59,157 bases of DNA from Paracoccaceae bacterium (GCA_020629115.1 JAHDDY010000015.1:1-59157), one strand, 5' to 3'; numbered from the stretch's first letter, positions 1 to 9,375 are shown. Numbers and translations are program-made. Notes: a model not told the origin generated them from the letters alone.

Positions 1-101
1 GCGAGGGGGCCTTCGAGATCGAGATCCTCGGCCAGCGCCGCAAGGCCACGATCGCGGACACCCCGCTCTTCGACGCGAACGGGTCGCGGATGCGGAGCTA
101 G
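1..101 (+). CDS. C-terminal end of a GcvT/dimethylglycine dehydrogenase-like protein (partial)
   Basis: The reading frame is open from the left edge (first full codon at base 3) and ends at TAG 99-101, leaving 32 residues. They include the stretch EIEILGQRRKATI followed by PLFDANGSRMR. This pattern resembles the last beta-strands of the aminomethyltransferase (GcvT) C-terminal barrel found in dimethylglycine/sarcosine dehydrogenase-type proteins, which oxidise N-methylated glycines and pass the one-carbon unit to folate. Only the tail is present, so the assignment is a motif-level guess; a stand-alone GcvT-like protein is equally possible. The next gene starts 10 bases downstream on the same strand. 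Confidence 0.45.
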   Translation, partial: EGAFEIEILGQRRKATIADTPLFDANGSRMRS

Positions 102-111
102 GGGCGGCCCC

Positions 112-825
112 GTGCCGAAGCGTCCTTTCCCGGGAAGCGCCGCCCTTGTGGCGCTTCTTTTCGTTCCCGCCGTCGCCCTGGCCGACCCGCCCGGGAGCGT
201 CGCGCTCGACCGAGCGGCGGACCGGCTCCATGCCTCGGTGGAGGTCGGAGATGCCATTGCGGCCTGTCCCGCAGACCTCTGGCGCACACGACTGACCTTA
301 TGGCACCGCGTGTTCGGCGCGGGGGACGGTTGGACGGTCGAGGGCTGCCGGCTGCGGTTCGGAGACTGCGCCGGGGACTGTCTTGACGCCTCTGACGGCT
401 CCGCGTGCCTGCACATGGCGCGCATCTTCGAGAAGGACGAGGAGCGCCGGTACGTGATGCCCGCGCGCGAAGCCTACGCCCTCGCCTGTGCGTCGGGCGA
501 CCCGTCGGGATGCACGAACCGGGGCGCGGGCATCCGCAACGTGCCGCTCGACGAGGATGCGCTCTCCCTGCGCTCTGGCGAGGAGATGGCGCCCTGCCTG
601 ATGCGCAGCTTCGCCATCGCCTGCGCGGCGGGCGACGCCTGGGGCTGCGCGATGGAGAGGCAGGCGCACCGCCTGGGCGAAGACGGGCCGGTCGATGCGG
701 GTACGGCGCGGGAGCGGCTGACCCGAGCCTGCGTCCTCAGCTCGGAAAAGGGATCCGAGGGAACGGAAGCGGCTCCGTGCCGCTTCGCCCGGGGCCAGAT
801 GGGCCGGCTGTCGGGGAAGGAATAG
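112..825 (+). CDS. Secreted cysteine-rich Sel1-like repeat protein
   Basis: This 237-residue protein starts at GTG. It has a basic N-terminus, a hydrophobic stretch and an Ala-Leu-Ala/Asp junction near residues 22-25, which together look like a Sec signal peptide. The mature part has many cysteines and at least two segments of the form AxACxxGDxxGC (ALACASGDPSGC and AIACAAGDAWGC). These resemble Sel1-like or Helicobacter-type cysteine-rich repeats, alpha-hairpin scaffolds that fold with disulphides in the periplasm. No catalytic motif is visible. It lies 10 bases after the preceding partial gene. Function unknown; a protein-protein interaction role is the family expectation. Confidence 0.6.
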   Translation: MPKRPFPGSAALVALLFVPAVALADPPGSVALDRAADRLHASVEVGDAIAACPADLWRTRLTLWHRVFGAGDGWTVEGCRLRFGDCAGDCLDASDGSACLHMARIFEKDEERRYVMPAREAYALACASGDPSGCTNRGAGIRNVPLDEDALSLRSGEEMAPCLMRSFAIACAAGDAWGCAMERQAHRLGEDGPVDAGTARERLTRACVLSSEKGSEGTEAAPCRFARGQMGRLSGKE

Positions 826-994
826 ACCGCCCTACGCCGCCGCCCTGTCCCCCGGCGTCGCCGCCCGTAGGGCCGAGGGGGCGCGCCTCCGCCTGCCGCG
901 CGTACATCTGGAGCCAGACGATGCCGGTGAGGATCAGCATCGCGGCGAGCGCGGCGGTACAGGGCAGGATGACGTGCGTGTAGCGGAGCCTCAT
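737..994 (-). CDS. Possible small single-pass membrane protein
   Basis: An 85-residue reading frame on the minus strand begins with an ATG at 994. It carries one convincing transmembrane helix at about residues 8-30 (ILPCTAALAAMLILTGIVWL), followed by a Gly/Pro/Ser-rich tail. The tail overlaps the end of the plus-strand gene at 112-825 by 89 bases, so the C-terminal part may be fortuitous. No strong ribosome-binding site is visible. It would be transcribed divergently from the TAXI binding protein at 1118. I keep it because the helix and start are well formed, but a chance open frame in GC-rich DNA is quite possible. Confidence 0.3.
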   Translation of the reverse strand: MRLRYTHVILPCTAALAAMLILTGIVWLQMYARQAEARPLGPTGGDAGGQGGGVGRSIPSPTAGPSGPGRSGTEPLPFPRIPFPS

Positions 995-1117
995 GGCTAT
1001 TTCGTAGGGCGGATTTCTGGACGATTGATTGCCGTCCATGGCCGAGGAGAGGATGGACCTCGCGGCCCGGGGCGGCCATAGTCGGGGGCAATCAACATAC
1101 CGGAAGGTCCCTCCGCC

Positions 1118-2068
1118 ATGCGCCGCATCCTGTACGCCGCCACCATCGCATCCCTCGCCGTCGCCCTGCCTGCCTTCGCGGAGGAGCGGGTGACGTTCAA
1201 GTCCGCCAAGACTGCCTCGTCCTACTACCAGATGTCCGTCCAGATCGCCGAGGCGGTCAAGGAGGCCACGGACGGCGAGATCGTCGTCACGGTCGAGGAA
1301 AGCCAGGGATCGGTGCAGAACGTGACCGAGGCCGCCCGGCGGTCCGGCAACTACGTCTTCACCACGCCCCCCGTCCTCGTGCGCCTCGCCCAGACCGGCA
1401 AGGGCATGTTCGAGGGCAAGGAGAACCCCAAATTCGCCGATATCCGCGCGCTCTTCCCCATCCCGTCGCTGACGATGCATTTCGTGATGCGCGCGGATGC
1501 CGGGGTCGATAGCTTCGCGGACCTGAAGGGCAAGACGATCCTCATCGGGCGCGGCTCGTTCGGCGCGCGGGAGGGGGCGAAGTATCTCGACCTCTTCGGG
1601 CTGGAGGGCGGCGTCGAGCTGGCCAACGTGGAGCTGAGCGCGGCCGTCGCCGCCCTGAAGAACCGGCAGATCGACGGCTTCGTCACCGCCGGGTCGTATC
1701 CCGCGCCCAACGTCGTCGAGGCGGCGGCGGGGACGGGGATCACGCTCCTGTCGATGACCGACGACCAGGTGACCATGACCGCGCGCACCCGCCTCGTCAT
1801 CCCGGGCGGCACCTATGCGGGCGTCGACGAGGATGTCGTCACCACCTCGCTGCCGGTCATCGCCCACACCACGACCGCGATGGACGACGACACCGCCTAC
1901 GCGCTGACCAAGGCGTACTGGACCGGCAAGGACGCGATGGGCGAGAACGCGGCGTGGTGGAACGGGGTCTCGGGCGAGATGCTCGCCAACGTCCACGGCA
2001 AGATTCACCCCGGCGCCCTGCGCTACTACGACGAGGCGGGGATCGACGTGCCCGAGGGGATGCGCTGA
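1118..2068 (+). CDS. TAXI family TRAP transporter solute-binding protein
   Basis: This 316-residue periplasmic protein has a signal peptide that ends near residue 22 (AFA/EE). The segments ASSYYQMSVQIAEAVKEA and VTVEESQGSVQNV are typical of the TAXI (TRAP-associated extracytoplasmic immunogenic) family of substrate-binding proteins. The central part (LKGKTILIGRGSFGAREGAKYLDLFG) matches the second lobe of these proteins. Family members deliver substrates such as dicarboxylates or amino acids to a fused membrane permease. That permease is encoded 3 bases downstream at 2072, so the pair is an operon. Substrate cannot be deduced. Confidence 0.88.
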   Translation: MRRILYAATIASLAVALPAFAEERVTFKSAKTASSYYQMSVQIAEAVKEATDGEIVVTVEESQGSVQNVTEAARRSGNYVFTTPPVLVRLAQTGKGMFEGKENPKFADIRALFPIPSLTMHFVMRADAGVDSFADLKGKTILIGRGSFGAREGAKYLDLFGLEGGVELANVELSAAVAALKNRQIDGFVTAGSYPAPNVVEAAAGTGITLLSMTDDQVTMTARTRLVIPGGTYAGVDEDVVTTSLPVIAHTTTAMDDDTAYALTKAYWTGKDAMGENAAWWNGVSGEMLANVHGKIHPGALRYYDEAGIDVPEGMR

Positions 2069-2071
2069 TCA

Positions 2072-3868
2072 TTGCTGCGGGGTGAGACGCCGGACGCGCC
2101 GCCCGGCCTGCCGCTCTGGGTGGGCCTGGGCTTCCTGAGCATCGGGTTTCACCTGTGGCTCGTCTTCAGCGGGCTGGTGCCGAACCTCGTCACCCGCCCG
2201 CTGCACATGGCGCTGGCGCTGCCCTGGGTCTTCGTCTTCGCGGCGCGCTCGCCGGCGGGGCGGTGGATCGGGGCCGCCCTCGCGGCCCTCGGCATCGCCT
2301 GCTGTCTCTGGATCGCGGCCAACGAGGCGCGGCTGGGCGACCAGTACGGCTATCTCGAAGGTCCGCTCCAGCTCGCCATCGCCGCCGCGCTCGTGGTCAT
2401 CGTGCTGGAGATGGCGCGCCGCGCCGTGGGCTGGCCGCTGCCCCTCATCGCGGCGGTCGCGCTCGCCTACGGGATGCTGGGCCGGCACCTCCCCGGCGAG
2501 TTCGGCCATCCCGGCCTGCCCCTGCGCAGCTTCCTCGGCACCATCACGATCGCGGAAGGCGGGCTGTGGGGGAGCCTGACGGGCGTGTCGGTCTCGATCA
2601 TCGCCGTCTTCGTCATCATGGGCGCGGTGCTGAACGCGGGCGAGGCGGGACAGGGCTTCATGAACCTCGCCAGCGCCGCCGCCGGACGCCTGCGCGGCGG
2701 GGCGGCGAAGGTCTCGGTCCTGTCCTCGGCCCTGTTCGGCTCCATCTCCGGCTCGGCCTCGGCCAACGTCGCCTCGACGGGGGCCATCACCCTTCCGGCC
2801 ATGCGCCGACTCGGCTACCCCAAGCGCCTCGCGGGGGCGGTGGAGGCGGTGGCGTCCTCGGGCGGGCAGATCATGCCGCCCCTGATGGGCGCGGGGGCCT
2901 TCGTCATGGTCGAGCTGACCGGCATTCCCTACACCGCCATCATGGCCGCCGCCCTGCCGCCCGCGATCCTGTTCTTCGCCTGCGTCTGGATCGGCATCGA
3001 CGCCTATGCCGTGCGCCACGACCTGAAACCCCTGCCGCGCGAGGCGATGCCGGGCGCGCGTCGGGTGCTGGTGACCGGCGCGTTCTTCCTCGTCCCCTTC
3101 GCGGTGCTGCTGGAGCGGATGTTCCGGGGCGGCTACACCCCGCAATACGCCGCCGCGAGCGCCATCCTCGCCGGGATCGCGCTCCTCGCCTTCGACGCCA
3201 CCCTGCGCCCCTCGGCCCGCCGCTTCGGACGGCGCATCGTCAGGGCGGCGCTGGCGGCGGGGGAGCAGATCGCGGTCATCGCCTCGATCATCCTCTGCGC
3301 CGGCCTCATCGTCAGCGTGCTGGGCCAGACCGGCCTCGGCGTGAAGATCACCTCGCTTATCCTTTCGGCGGGGGGCGAGCGGCTCTGGCCCGCGCTCCTG
3401 CTGACGGCGCTCGCCTGCCTGCTGCTGGGCATGGAGGTGCCGACGACCGCCGCCTACGTCATCTGCATCTCCGTCGCCGGTCCGGCCCTGCAGGAGCTTG
3501 GCGTCGCGCCATTGGTCGCGCATCTCTTCGTCTTCTGGTTCGCGCTCCTGTCGACCATCACGCCGCCCGTCTGCGGCGCGGTGTTCATCGCCGCCGGGAT
3601 GATCGGCGAGGACTGGCTGAAGACGGCGCTGACGGCGATGGCGCTGGGGGTGGGGCTGTACCTTATCCCCCTCGCCATGGTCGCGAACCCGGCGCTGCTC
3701 GCCTTGGGCGAGTCTCCCGGCGCGGCGATCCTGACCGCGGGTCAGGTCGGGGCGGGCCTCTTTCTCGTCTCGCGTGGGATCATCGCCCCCGGCGCGGCCC
3801 TGCGGCGGGGCTTGGGCATCGCGGCGGGGTTGGCGCTGCTTTTCGGGCCGCAAGTCGCGCGCGGGTAA
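2072..3868 (+). CDS. TRAP transporter permease, fused 4TM/12TM (TAXI type)
   Basis: This is a 598-residue polytopic membrane protein with many hydrophobic helices across its whole length. It resembles the fused small and large TRAP permease subunits (DctQ-like plus DctM-like) paired with TAXI binding proteins. The DctM-like core is recognisable in GSISGSASANVASTGAI and GGQIMPPLMGAGAFVM, and later in GMEVPTTAAYVI and STITPPVCGAVF, the repeated discontinuous-helix motifs. The start is a TTG codon 3 bases after the binding-protein stop; no ATG lies nearby in frame, so the start is somewhat uncertain. Secondary, sodium-driven import is known for the family. The end is followed after about 60 bases by surE. 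Confidence 0.88.
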   Translation: MLRGETPDAPPGLPLWVGLGFLSIGFHLWLVFSGLVPNLVTRPLHMALALPWVFVFAARSPAGRWIGAALAALGIACCLWIAANEARLGDQYGYLEGPLQLAIAAALVVIVLEMARRAVGWPLPLIAAVALAYGMLGRHLPGEFGHPGLPLRSFLGTITIAEGGLWGSLTGVSVSIIAVFVIMGAVLNAGEAGQGFMNLASAAAGRLRGGAAKVSVLSSALFGSISGSASANVASTGAITLPAMRRLGYPKRLAGAVEAVASSGGQIMPPLMGAGAFVMVELTGIPYTAIMAAALPPAILFFACVWIGIDAYAVRHDLKPLPREAMPGARRVLVTGAFFLVPFAVLLERMFRGGYTPQYAAASAILAGIALLAFDATLRPSARRFGRRIVRAALAAGEQIAVIASIILCAGLIVSVLGQTGLGVKITSLILSAGGERLWPALLLTALACLLLGMEVPTTAAYVICISVAGPALQELGVAPLVAHLFVFWFALLSTITPPVCGAVFIAAGMIGEDWLKTALTAMALGVGLYLIPLAMVANPALLALGESPGAAILTAGQVGAGLFLVSRGIIAPGAALRRGLGIAAGLALLFGPQVARG

Positions 3869-3927
3869 CGCTGTACAACCTTCGCCCGCCATGGTCTAAA
3901 CCCCATATCGAGCCGACAAGGGACGAC

Positions 3928-4695
3928 ATGCGGATTCTCATCACGAACGACGACGGCATCGACGCGCCGGGCCTGGCCATCCTGGAGGCGGCGGCCCGCG
4001 AGCTGAGCGACGACGTCTGGACCGTCGCCCCGGCGACCGAGCAGAGCGGGCAGAGCCAGTCCGTGACCCTCGTCGATCCCCTGCGCCTCGCGAAGATCGG
4101 TGAGCGTCGCTACGCCGTGGACGGTACCCCCGCCGACTGCGTCACCGTCGCGCTCCATGCCGTGCTGGGCACCGCGCCCGACCTGGTGCTCTCGGGGGTG
4201 AACCAGGGGTTCAACATCGCCGACGACATGCCCTATTCGGGCACGGTCGGCGCGGCGCTCCACGCCGCCGGGGCGGGCCTGCGCGCCATCGCCTTCAGCC
4301 AGGCCTACAGGCACCTCGGACAGGAGGCGGACGAGGATATCTGGAGCGCCGCCCGCGCCCATTGCGCCGAAACCCTGCGCACGCTCCTCGCCGTGGATCA
4401 GCCAAAGAGCGTCGTCCTCAACGTCAACTTTCCCCCCGTCCCCGCCGAGTCGGTCGAGGGGCTGTCGGCGGTGCGCCAGGGCGTGCGCGCGCAGCATGAG
4501 GTGCATCTCGACGACCGGCAGGACGTGCGCGGCAGCCCCTATTACTGGGTCCGCTTCCGCCGCGATCCGGGCGATGCGCCGGCGGATACGGATCTGGGCG
4601 CGATGGCGGCGAACCGCATCAGCGTCACGCCGCTGCGCGCCGACTTCACCGCGCAGGACGCCCTCGCCCCCCTCGCGGCGGCGCTGGCCCGATGA
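3928..4695 (+). CDS. surE: 5'/3'-nucleotidase SurE
   Basis: This 255-residue protein opens with MRILITNDDGIDAPGL; the Asp-Asp pair (D8, D9) is the metal-binding signature of SurE. Also present are EQSGQSQSVT and the loop SGVNQGFNIADDMPYSGTVGAA that completes the metal site. SurE is a metal-dependent phosphatase that acts on nucleoside 5' and 3' monophosphates. Length matches the family. The stop overlaps the pcm start as ATGA, so the two are translationally coupled, the classical surE-pcm arrangement. The pairing with a protein-repair methyltransferase suggests a role in stationary-phase maintenance. Confidence 0.95.
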   Translation: MRILITNDDGIDAPGLAILEAAARELSDDVWTVAPATEQSGQSQSVTLVDPLRLAKIGERRYAVDGTPADCVTVALHAVLGTAPDLVLSGVNQGFNIADDMPYSGTVGAALHAAGAGLRAIAFSQAYRHLGQEADEDIWSAARAHCAETLRTLLAVDQPKSVVLNVNFPPVPAESVEGLSAVRQGVRAQHEVHLDDRQDVRGSPYYWVRFRRDPGDAPADTDLGAMAANRISVTPLRADFTAQDALAPLAAALAR

Positions 4696-5318
4696 ACCCG
4701 GCGCGCGAGGCGTTCCTCGGGGCGCTGCACGATGACGGGGTCAGCGATCCGCGCGTGCTCGACGCGATGGCCCGCATCCCGCGCGACCGCTTCGTGGAGC
4801 CGCATTTCGAGGCCCGCGCCTACGACAACCTGCCCCTGCCCATCGACTGCGACCAGACCATCAGCCAGCCCTCCGTCGTCGGCCTGATGACCCAGGAGCT
4901 GGATGTCGGGCGGGGCATGAAGGTGCTGGAGGTCGGGGCGGGATCGGGCTACCAGACCGCGATCCTCGCCACCCTCGCGCGCCGCGTCTACGCGCTGGAG
5001 CGTCACGGCGCGCTGGTCGGCAAGGCCCGTGCTCGGCTCGACGCGTTAGGATTGTCCAACGTCGTTCTGGAACACGGCGACGGTTCGGAAGGCTGGCCCC
5101 GCCACGCCCCCTTCGACCGCATCCTCGTCGCCGCCGCCGCCGAGGACCCGCCCCGCCCCCTGCTCGATCAGCTCCGGGTCGGCGGTGTCATGATCCTGCC
5201 CGTCGGCGAGGAAGGAACGCTCCAGCAGCTCATAAAGGTCACGCGCGGGGTGGACGGGTATACCTATGACGAGCTGTCGAGTGTGCGTTTCGTGCCACTT
5301 CTGCACGGATTCGGCTGA
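4692..5318 (+). CDS. pcm: Protein-L-isoaspartate O-methyltransferase
   Basis: This 208-residue enzyme has DQTISQP at residues 54-60, the substrate-binding signature of the family, and VLEVGAGSGYQTAI around residues 78-91, the S-adenosylmethionine-binding glycine loop. It methylates abnormal L-isoaspartyl residues in damaged proteins to start their repair. Its ATG overlaps the surE stop. Length and motifs are complete. A gap of about 90 bases with AT-rich stretches follows before the next lipoprotein gene. Confidence 0.95.
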   Translation: MNPAREAFLGALHDDGVSDPRVLDAMARIPRDRFVEPHFEARAYDNLPLPIDCDQTISQPSVVGLMTQELDVGRGMKVLEVGAGSGYQTAILATLARRVYALERHGALVGKARARLDALGLSNVVLEHGDGSEGWPRHAPFDRILVAAAAEDPPRPLLDQLRVGGVMILPVGEEGTLQQLIKVTRGVDGYTYDELSSVRFVPLLHGFG

Positions 5319-5411
5319 ACGGTCCCTTTGCGGGAACATTCCGGGTTTAAGGCTTTCTTAGTCTGGGTAGACTTTACTCAATATATCTTAATCGGTGAGA
5401 GGTGTCTCTTC

Positions 5412-7457
5412 ATGTCGCGTCACAAGGGATTGAACCGGGCCTACGCCTCGGTCAGCGTCATGGCCGTTCTCGGCCTCCTGGCCGGGTGCTCGCAGCCCGC
5501 CTCCTACGCCACCGTCGATCTGGGCGGCAGCTACGGAAACGCCGCGCCGCAGGGGTACAGCGCCCTGTCGGGCCTGCCGGTCTACCAGGCCACGCAGGTC
5601 TACACGACGCCAGCCGCCCCCTATTCGCCCTCCCAGCCGCAGCTCGTCTACCGCGATGCGCCGGCCAACCAGGTCGCCTCGCTCTCGCCGGGATACGGTA
5701 GCTACGGCCAGTTGCAGCAGAGCTATCCGGTCTTCGATTCCGTCGCCCAGGGCACGATCCTGACCGACGAGACCATCCTGCGCAGCGACGGGTACATCGA
5801 CGTCGGACCCTATGGCGGCCAGCAGACGGCGGTCCTGTCGCCGGGGGTCGGGTCCATCGGCTTCGAGCAGGCTCCGGTGATGACCGACGTGCCCCGATAC
5901 GCCCCCGCGCCGGTCCAGCAATCCTACGCGCCGCAGGCCTTCGAGCCGCCGCCCTATTCGGAGCCGGTCCAGACCGCCCCGCTCACGACGGCACTCCTGC
6001 CCCCGCCCGCGCCTATGCAGCCCGCGCCTCTGCAGGTCGCTCCGATCTACGAACCGCTCGCCGCGCCTGTACAGGCCGCGCCTCTGCAGGCCGCGCCCCT
6101 GCAAGCGGCTCCGGTCGCCCAGCCGGACCTCTTCGCCGCGCAGCCAGCCCGCGACGACGTGCAGGGGGTGATCGACTATTACGACATCGGCAACCCCGCC
6201 ACCCGTGCCCCCGCGCCGCAGAACGTGGCCCTGTCCGCGCCGCAGCCGGCCCCTTTGCAGGCCGCACCCATACAGGCCGCCCCGTCGCAATCCGCGCCGG
6301 TCTCGCAGATCGCGCCCGCGGGCGATATCGCGCTGCCTCCGGCCTCCCAGGCCTATCCCCGGCCCTATGAGGCGCTGCCCCCCGGCTTCTTCCCGACCTA
6401 CGAGTTCCCGTCCGAGAACGATTTCATCTCGCAGGCCCCCGCGCCCGCCCCGGTCGAGGTCGCCGAACTACTCAACCCCGTTCTGACCGGCAACACGCTG
6501 ACCGCCAATGACGGCATCGTCGTCGCGCCGACCCCGCGGATCGAGCAGGCCAGCGTCGCCACCGTGCCGGGCTTCCGGTACACCATCCAGCCCGGCGACA
6601 CGCTCTACGCCATCGCCCGGATGCACGGCGTGACCCCGCGCGCCATCGCCATGGCCAATGGCCTGCCCATGGCCGGGACCATCTACGCGGGCAACACGCT
6701 GACCATCCCGACCGGGGGCCGGGGCACGGGTCGCCCCGAGACGCTGGGCGACGCCCCCATCGTCGTGCTCCAGAGCGCCGAGGCGATGCCCGCGCCGGTC
6801 GCGACCATGCCCCTGCCCGTGACGTCGCCCGCGCCGTTCGTCGCCGACGCCGCCTCGATCAACACCTACACCACCGACCTGACCGGCCAGTCCGGCGACA
6901 CGATCACCATCGACGAGCTGGCGCGCATGTTCCGCGACCGCGAGAACGGCATGCCCGGCGCGGCGATGCCCGTCATCAGCGCCCAGACCGGCGAGGCCCT
7001 GCGCGGGCGCGTCGACCTGACGCCGACCGAGATCATCTCCGACCCGATAGGCGCGCGCATGGGTCCGACCGTCATCATGCCGATGGCGGAGGTGGCGGCC
7101 ATGGCCGCGCCGGCACCCAGCGCGCGGCCCAGCTACGCCTGGCCCGTCCAGGGCGATGTCTTCCGCCTGCCCGCGGGCGGCATCGAGATCGGCGCCCCCG
7201 CCGGTCAGCCGGTGACGGCGGCGGCGGGCGGGCGCGTGGTGCATGTCGAGGACGGCCCGCGCGGAACGCTGGTCGTCGTCGAGCATGCCGACGGCTGGCG
7301 CTCCCTGACGCTCGGAATGCGCGAGGCGGTGGTGCAGGTCGGGCAGACCGTTCCCGCCGGCGGCACGCTCGGCATCACCGACGGCCGCCGCATCACCTTC
7401 GAGCTGCGCGACGGGGCCTCGAACGTGGCGGAGGCGCTGGGCATCCTCCAGGGCTGA
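5412..7457 (+). CDS. Lipoprotein with LysM and degenerate LytM/M23 domain (NlpD/DipM-like)
   Basis: The 681-residue product starts at ATG 5412, preceded by GAGAGGTG, and has a lipobox (LLAGC) near residue 20. A long low-complexity stretch rich in Pro, Ala and Gln, with repeated PLQAAP units, fills roughly residues 170-300. A LysM domain (FRYTIQPGDTLYAIARMHGV) lies at about 388-431. The C-terminal LytM-like domain occupies about 575-681. The zinc ligands expected of active M23 endopeptidases are missing: GGIEIGAP replaces the HxGIDxxxP pattern, and the final HxH is TFELR. It is therefore probably an activator of cell-wall amidases, like NlpD, EnvC or DipM, and not a hydrolase. A bidirectional terminator follows directly. 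Confidence 0.85.
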   Translation: MSRHKGLNRAYASVSVMAVLGLLAGCSQPASYATVDLGGSYGNAAPQGYSALSGLPVYQATQVYTTPAAPYSPSQPQLVYRDAPANQVASLSPGYGSYGQLQQSYPVFDSVAQGTILTDETILRSDGYIDVGPYGGQQTAVLSPGVGSIGFEQAPVMTDVPRYAPAPVQQSYAPQAFEPPPYSEPVQTAPLTTALLPPPAPMQPAPLQVAPIYEPLAAPVQAAPLQAAPLQAAPVAQPDLFAAQPARDDVQGVIDYYDIGNPATRAPAPQNVALSAPQPAPLQAAPIQAAPSQSAPVSQIAPAGDIALPPASQAYPRPYEALPPGFFPTYEFPSENDFISQAPAPAPVEVAELLNPVLTGNTLTANDGIVVAPTPRIEQASVATVPGFRYTIQPGDTLYAIARMHGVTPRAIAMANGLPMAGTIYAGNTLTIPTGGRGTGRPETLGDAPIVVLQSAEAMPAPVATMPLPVTSPAPFVADAASINTYTTDLTGQSGDTITIDELARMFRDRENGMPGAAMPVISAQTGEALRGRVDLTPTEIISDPIGARMGPTVIMPMAEVAAMAAPAPSARPSYAWPVQGDVFRLPAGGIEIGAPAGQPVTAAAGGRVVHVEDGPRGTLVVVEHADGWRSLTLGMREAVVQVGQTVPAGGTLGITDGRRITFELRDGASNVAEALGILQG

Positions 7458-7480
7458 TCCTCCCGGCCCCTCCGGCAAGA

Positions 7481-7514
7481 AAGAACGCCCCGGACGCGAG
7501 TCCGGGGCGTTCTT
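7481..7514. terminator. Bidirectional intrinsic terminator between the LysM lipoprotein and tsf
   Basis: A perfect 14-bp stem, AAGAACGCCCCGGA with its complement TCCGGGGCGTTCTT, is closed by a 6-base loop. The A/T ends of the arms supply a short U-tract in both directions. It sits between two converging genes (stop at 7457 on plus, stop at 7542 on minus) and so can end both transcripts. Confidence 0.9.
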
Positions 7515-7541
7515 CGTTCTCGGTAGAGAAAAACGGGCGGA

Positions 7542-8477
7542 TCAGCCGCCCATCGTCTTCGCGACTTCCGCCGCGAAATCCTCCTCGACCTTCTCGATGC
7601 CCTCGCCCACGGCGAGGCGGCTGTAGGCGGCGACCTTCACGGGCGCGCCGATGTCGCCCTCGGCCTCGGCCACGGCCTTCTCGACGCTCAGGTCCGGGTT
7701 CATCACGAAGTCCTGCTTCATCAGGCAGACTTCCTGGTAGAACTTGTTCATCCGGCCCGTGATCATCTTCTCGATGACCGCCTCGGGCTTGCCGGATTCG
7801 CGGGCCTGCTCGGTCAGGACGTTCTTCTCGCGCTCGACGAGGGTGGGGTCCAGATCGTCGACGTCGAGCGAGGCGGGGCTGGTCGCGGCGATGTGCATGG
7901 CGATCTTGCGGCCCAGATCCTCCAGCTTCGCGGTGTCGCCGGTGGATTCGAGCGCGACCAGCACGCCGATCTTGCCCATGCCGTTCGCGGCGGCGTTGTG
8001 GATGTAGGACGCGACGATACCGTTCTCGACGGTCAGGCGGGCGGCGCGGCGGGCGGCCATGTTCTCGCCGACGGTGGCGACCTTGTCCTTGACGTGCTCC
8101 TCGACGGTCTTGCCGGAGGAGGCCACGGTCGCGGCCTTCACGGCCTCGATAACGTCCTGGCCCGTCGCGTCGACATCCTTCGCGACGCCCGCGATCTCGC
8201 CGACCATCTCCTGGAACTCGGCGTTGCGCGCGACGAAGTCGGTCTCGGAGTTCACCTCGACCGCCGCGCCGACGCCGCCCGAGGCGGCCACGCCGACCAG
8301 GCCCTCGGCGGCGGTGCGCCCGGCCTTCTTGTCGGCCTTCGCGATGCCCTTCGAGCGCAGCCAGTCGACCGCCGCTTCCATGTCGCCGTTATTCTCGGTC
8401 AGCGCCTTCTTGCTGTCCATCATGCCTGCGCCGGTCTTGTCGCGCAGCTCCTTCACCAGTGCAGCGGTAATCGCCAT
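7542..8477 (-). CDS. tsf: Translation elongation factor Ts
   Basis: The 311-residue protein begins with [20 protein letters not shown], including the UBA-like N-terminal domain with the [12 protein letters not shown] motif. It also carries [12 protein letters not shown], the TDFV signature that contacts EF-Tu. EF-Ts is the guanine-nucleotide exchange factor of EF-Tu. It lies 118 bases downstream of rpsB on the same strand, the conserved rpsB-tsf operon. Somewhat longer than the E. coli protein, as expected for alphaproteobacteria. Confidence 0.97.
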   Translation of the reverse strand: MAITAALVKELRDKTGAGMMDSKKALTENNGDMEAAVDWLRSKGIAKADKKAGRTAAEGLVGVAASGGVGAAVEVNSETDFVARNAEFQEMVGEIAGVAKDVDATGQDVIEAVKAATVASSGKTVEEHVKDKVATVGENMAARRAARLTVENGIVASYIHNAAANGMGKIGVLVALESTGDTAKLEDLGRKIAMHIAATSPASLDVDDLDPTLVEREKNVLTEQARESGKPEAVIEKMITGRMNKFYQEVCLMKQDFVMNPDLSVEKAVAEAEGDIGAPVKVAAYSRLAVGEGIEKVEEDFAAEVAKTMGG

Positions 8478-8595
8478 GGTGTTGCCTCCTCATGGGGCAC
8501 CCGTGCCCCCGGACGGGGCAGGGCGCGGTACTGTAGATGACGGGAAGTCGCGCCCCATATCGGGGGCGCGCTCGGGTCTTTCAAGAGCGGACGGC

Positions 8596-9375
8596 TCAGC
8601 CCGCGGCGGGGACCGCCTCGGCCTCGGCGGGCAGCTCCTCGGCCATCGGCTCGTCCATCTCACCCATGTCGATGCCGGACGCGCCGGCGGCGACGCTGAT
8701 GCCGTCGAGGGCGGCGGCGGCGATCAGGTCGACATAGAGGGAGATGGCGCGCGACGCGTCGTCATTGCCCGGGATCGGGTAGTCGATGCCCTCGGGCGAG
8801 CAGTTGGAATCGAGGACGGCGACCACGGGGATCTTCAGACGGTTCGCTTCCTTGATGGCCAGCTCTTCCTTGTTGGTGTCGACCACGAACAGCATGTCGG
8901 GCACCGACCCCATCTCCTTGATCCCGCCCAGGGCGAGGGAGAGCTTCTCCATCTTGCGCTGACGGCTCAGCAGCTCGCGCTTGGTGTAGCCCGTGCCGCC
9001 GTCCTCCAGTTCGGATTCGAGGCCCTTGAGCTGGTTGATGGACTTGGAGACCGTCTGCCAGTTGGTGAGCGTGCCGCCCAGCCAGCGGTGGTTGATGTAG
9101 TACTGCGCGCTGCGCTCGGCGGCCAGCGCGATCGGCTCCTGCGCCTGGCGCTTGGTGCCGACGAACAGCACGCGCCCACCCTTGGCCACCATGTCGCGCA
9201 CGGCCACGAGGGCGGTGTGCAGCAGGGGCACGGTCTGGGTCAGGTCGATGATGTGGACGCCGTTGCGCGACCCGTAGATGTAGGTGTCCATGCGCGGGTT
9301 CCAGCGGTGGGTCTGGTGCCCGAAATGGACGCCGGCTTCGAGAAGCTGGCGCATGGTGAATTCCGGCAAAGCCAT
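8596..9375 (-). CDS. rpsB: 30S ribosomal protein S2
   Basis: The 259-residue protein begins [21 protein letters not shown] and contains the S2 hallmarks [28 protein letters not shown] and [25 protein letters not shown]. The C-terminal tail is acidic and Ala/Glu-rich, common in this group. S2 is a late-assembling protein of the small subunit. First gene of the rpsB-tsf operon; the 222-base region upstream (9376-9597) is shared with the divergent DUF2383 gene. Confidence 0.98.
   Translation of the reverse strand: MALPEFTMRQLLEAGVHFGHQTHRWNPRMDTYIYGSRNGVHIIDLTQTVPLLHTALVAVRDMVAKGGRVLFVGTKRQAQEPIALAAERSAQYYINHRWLGGTLTNWQTVSKSINQLKGLESELEDGGTGYTKRELLSRQRKMEKLSLALGGIKEMGSVPDMLFVVDTNKEELAIKEANRLKIPVVAVLDSNCSPEGIDYPIPGNDDASRAISLYVDLIAAAALDGISVAAGASGIDMGEMDEPMAEELPAEAEAVPAAG

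Noticed and set aside
6000-6300. CRISPR-like or satellite repeat
   Set aside because: The repeated CTGCAGGCCGCGCC units are in frame and encode the PLQAAP linker of the lipoprotein, so they are protein-coding low complexity.
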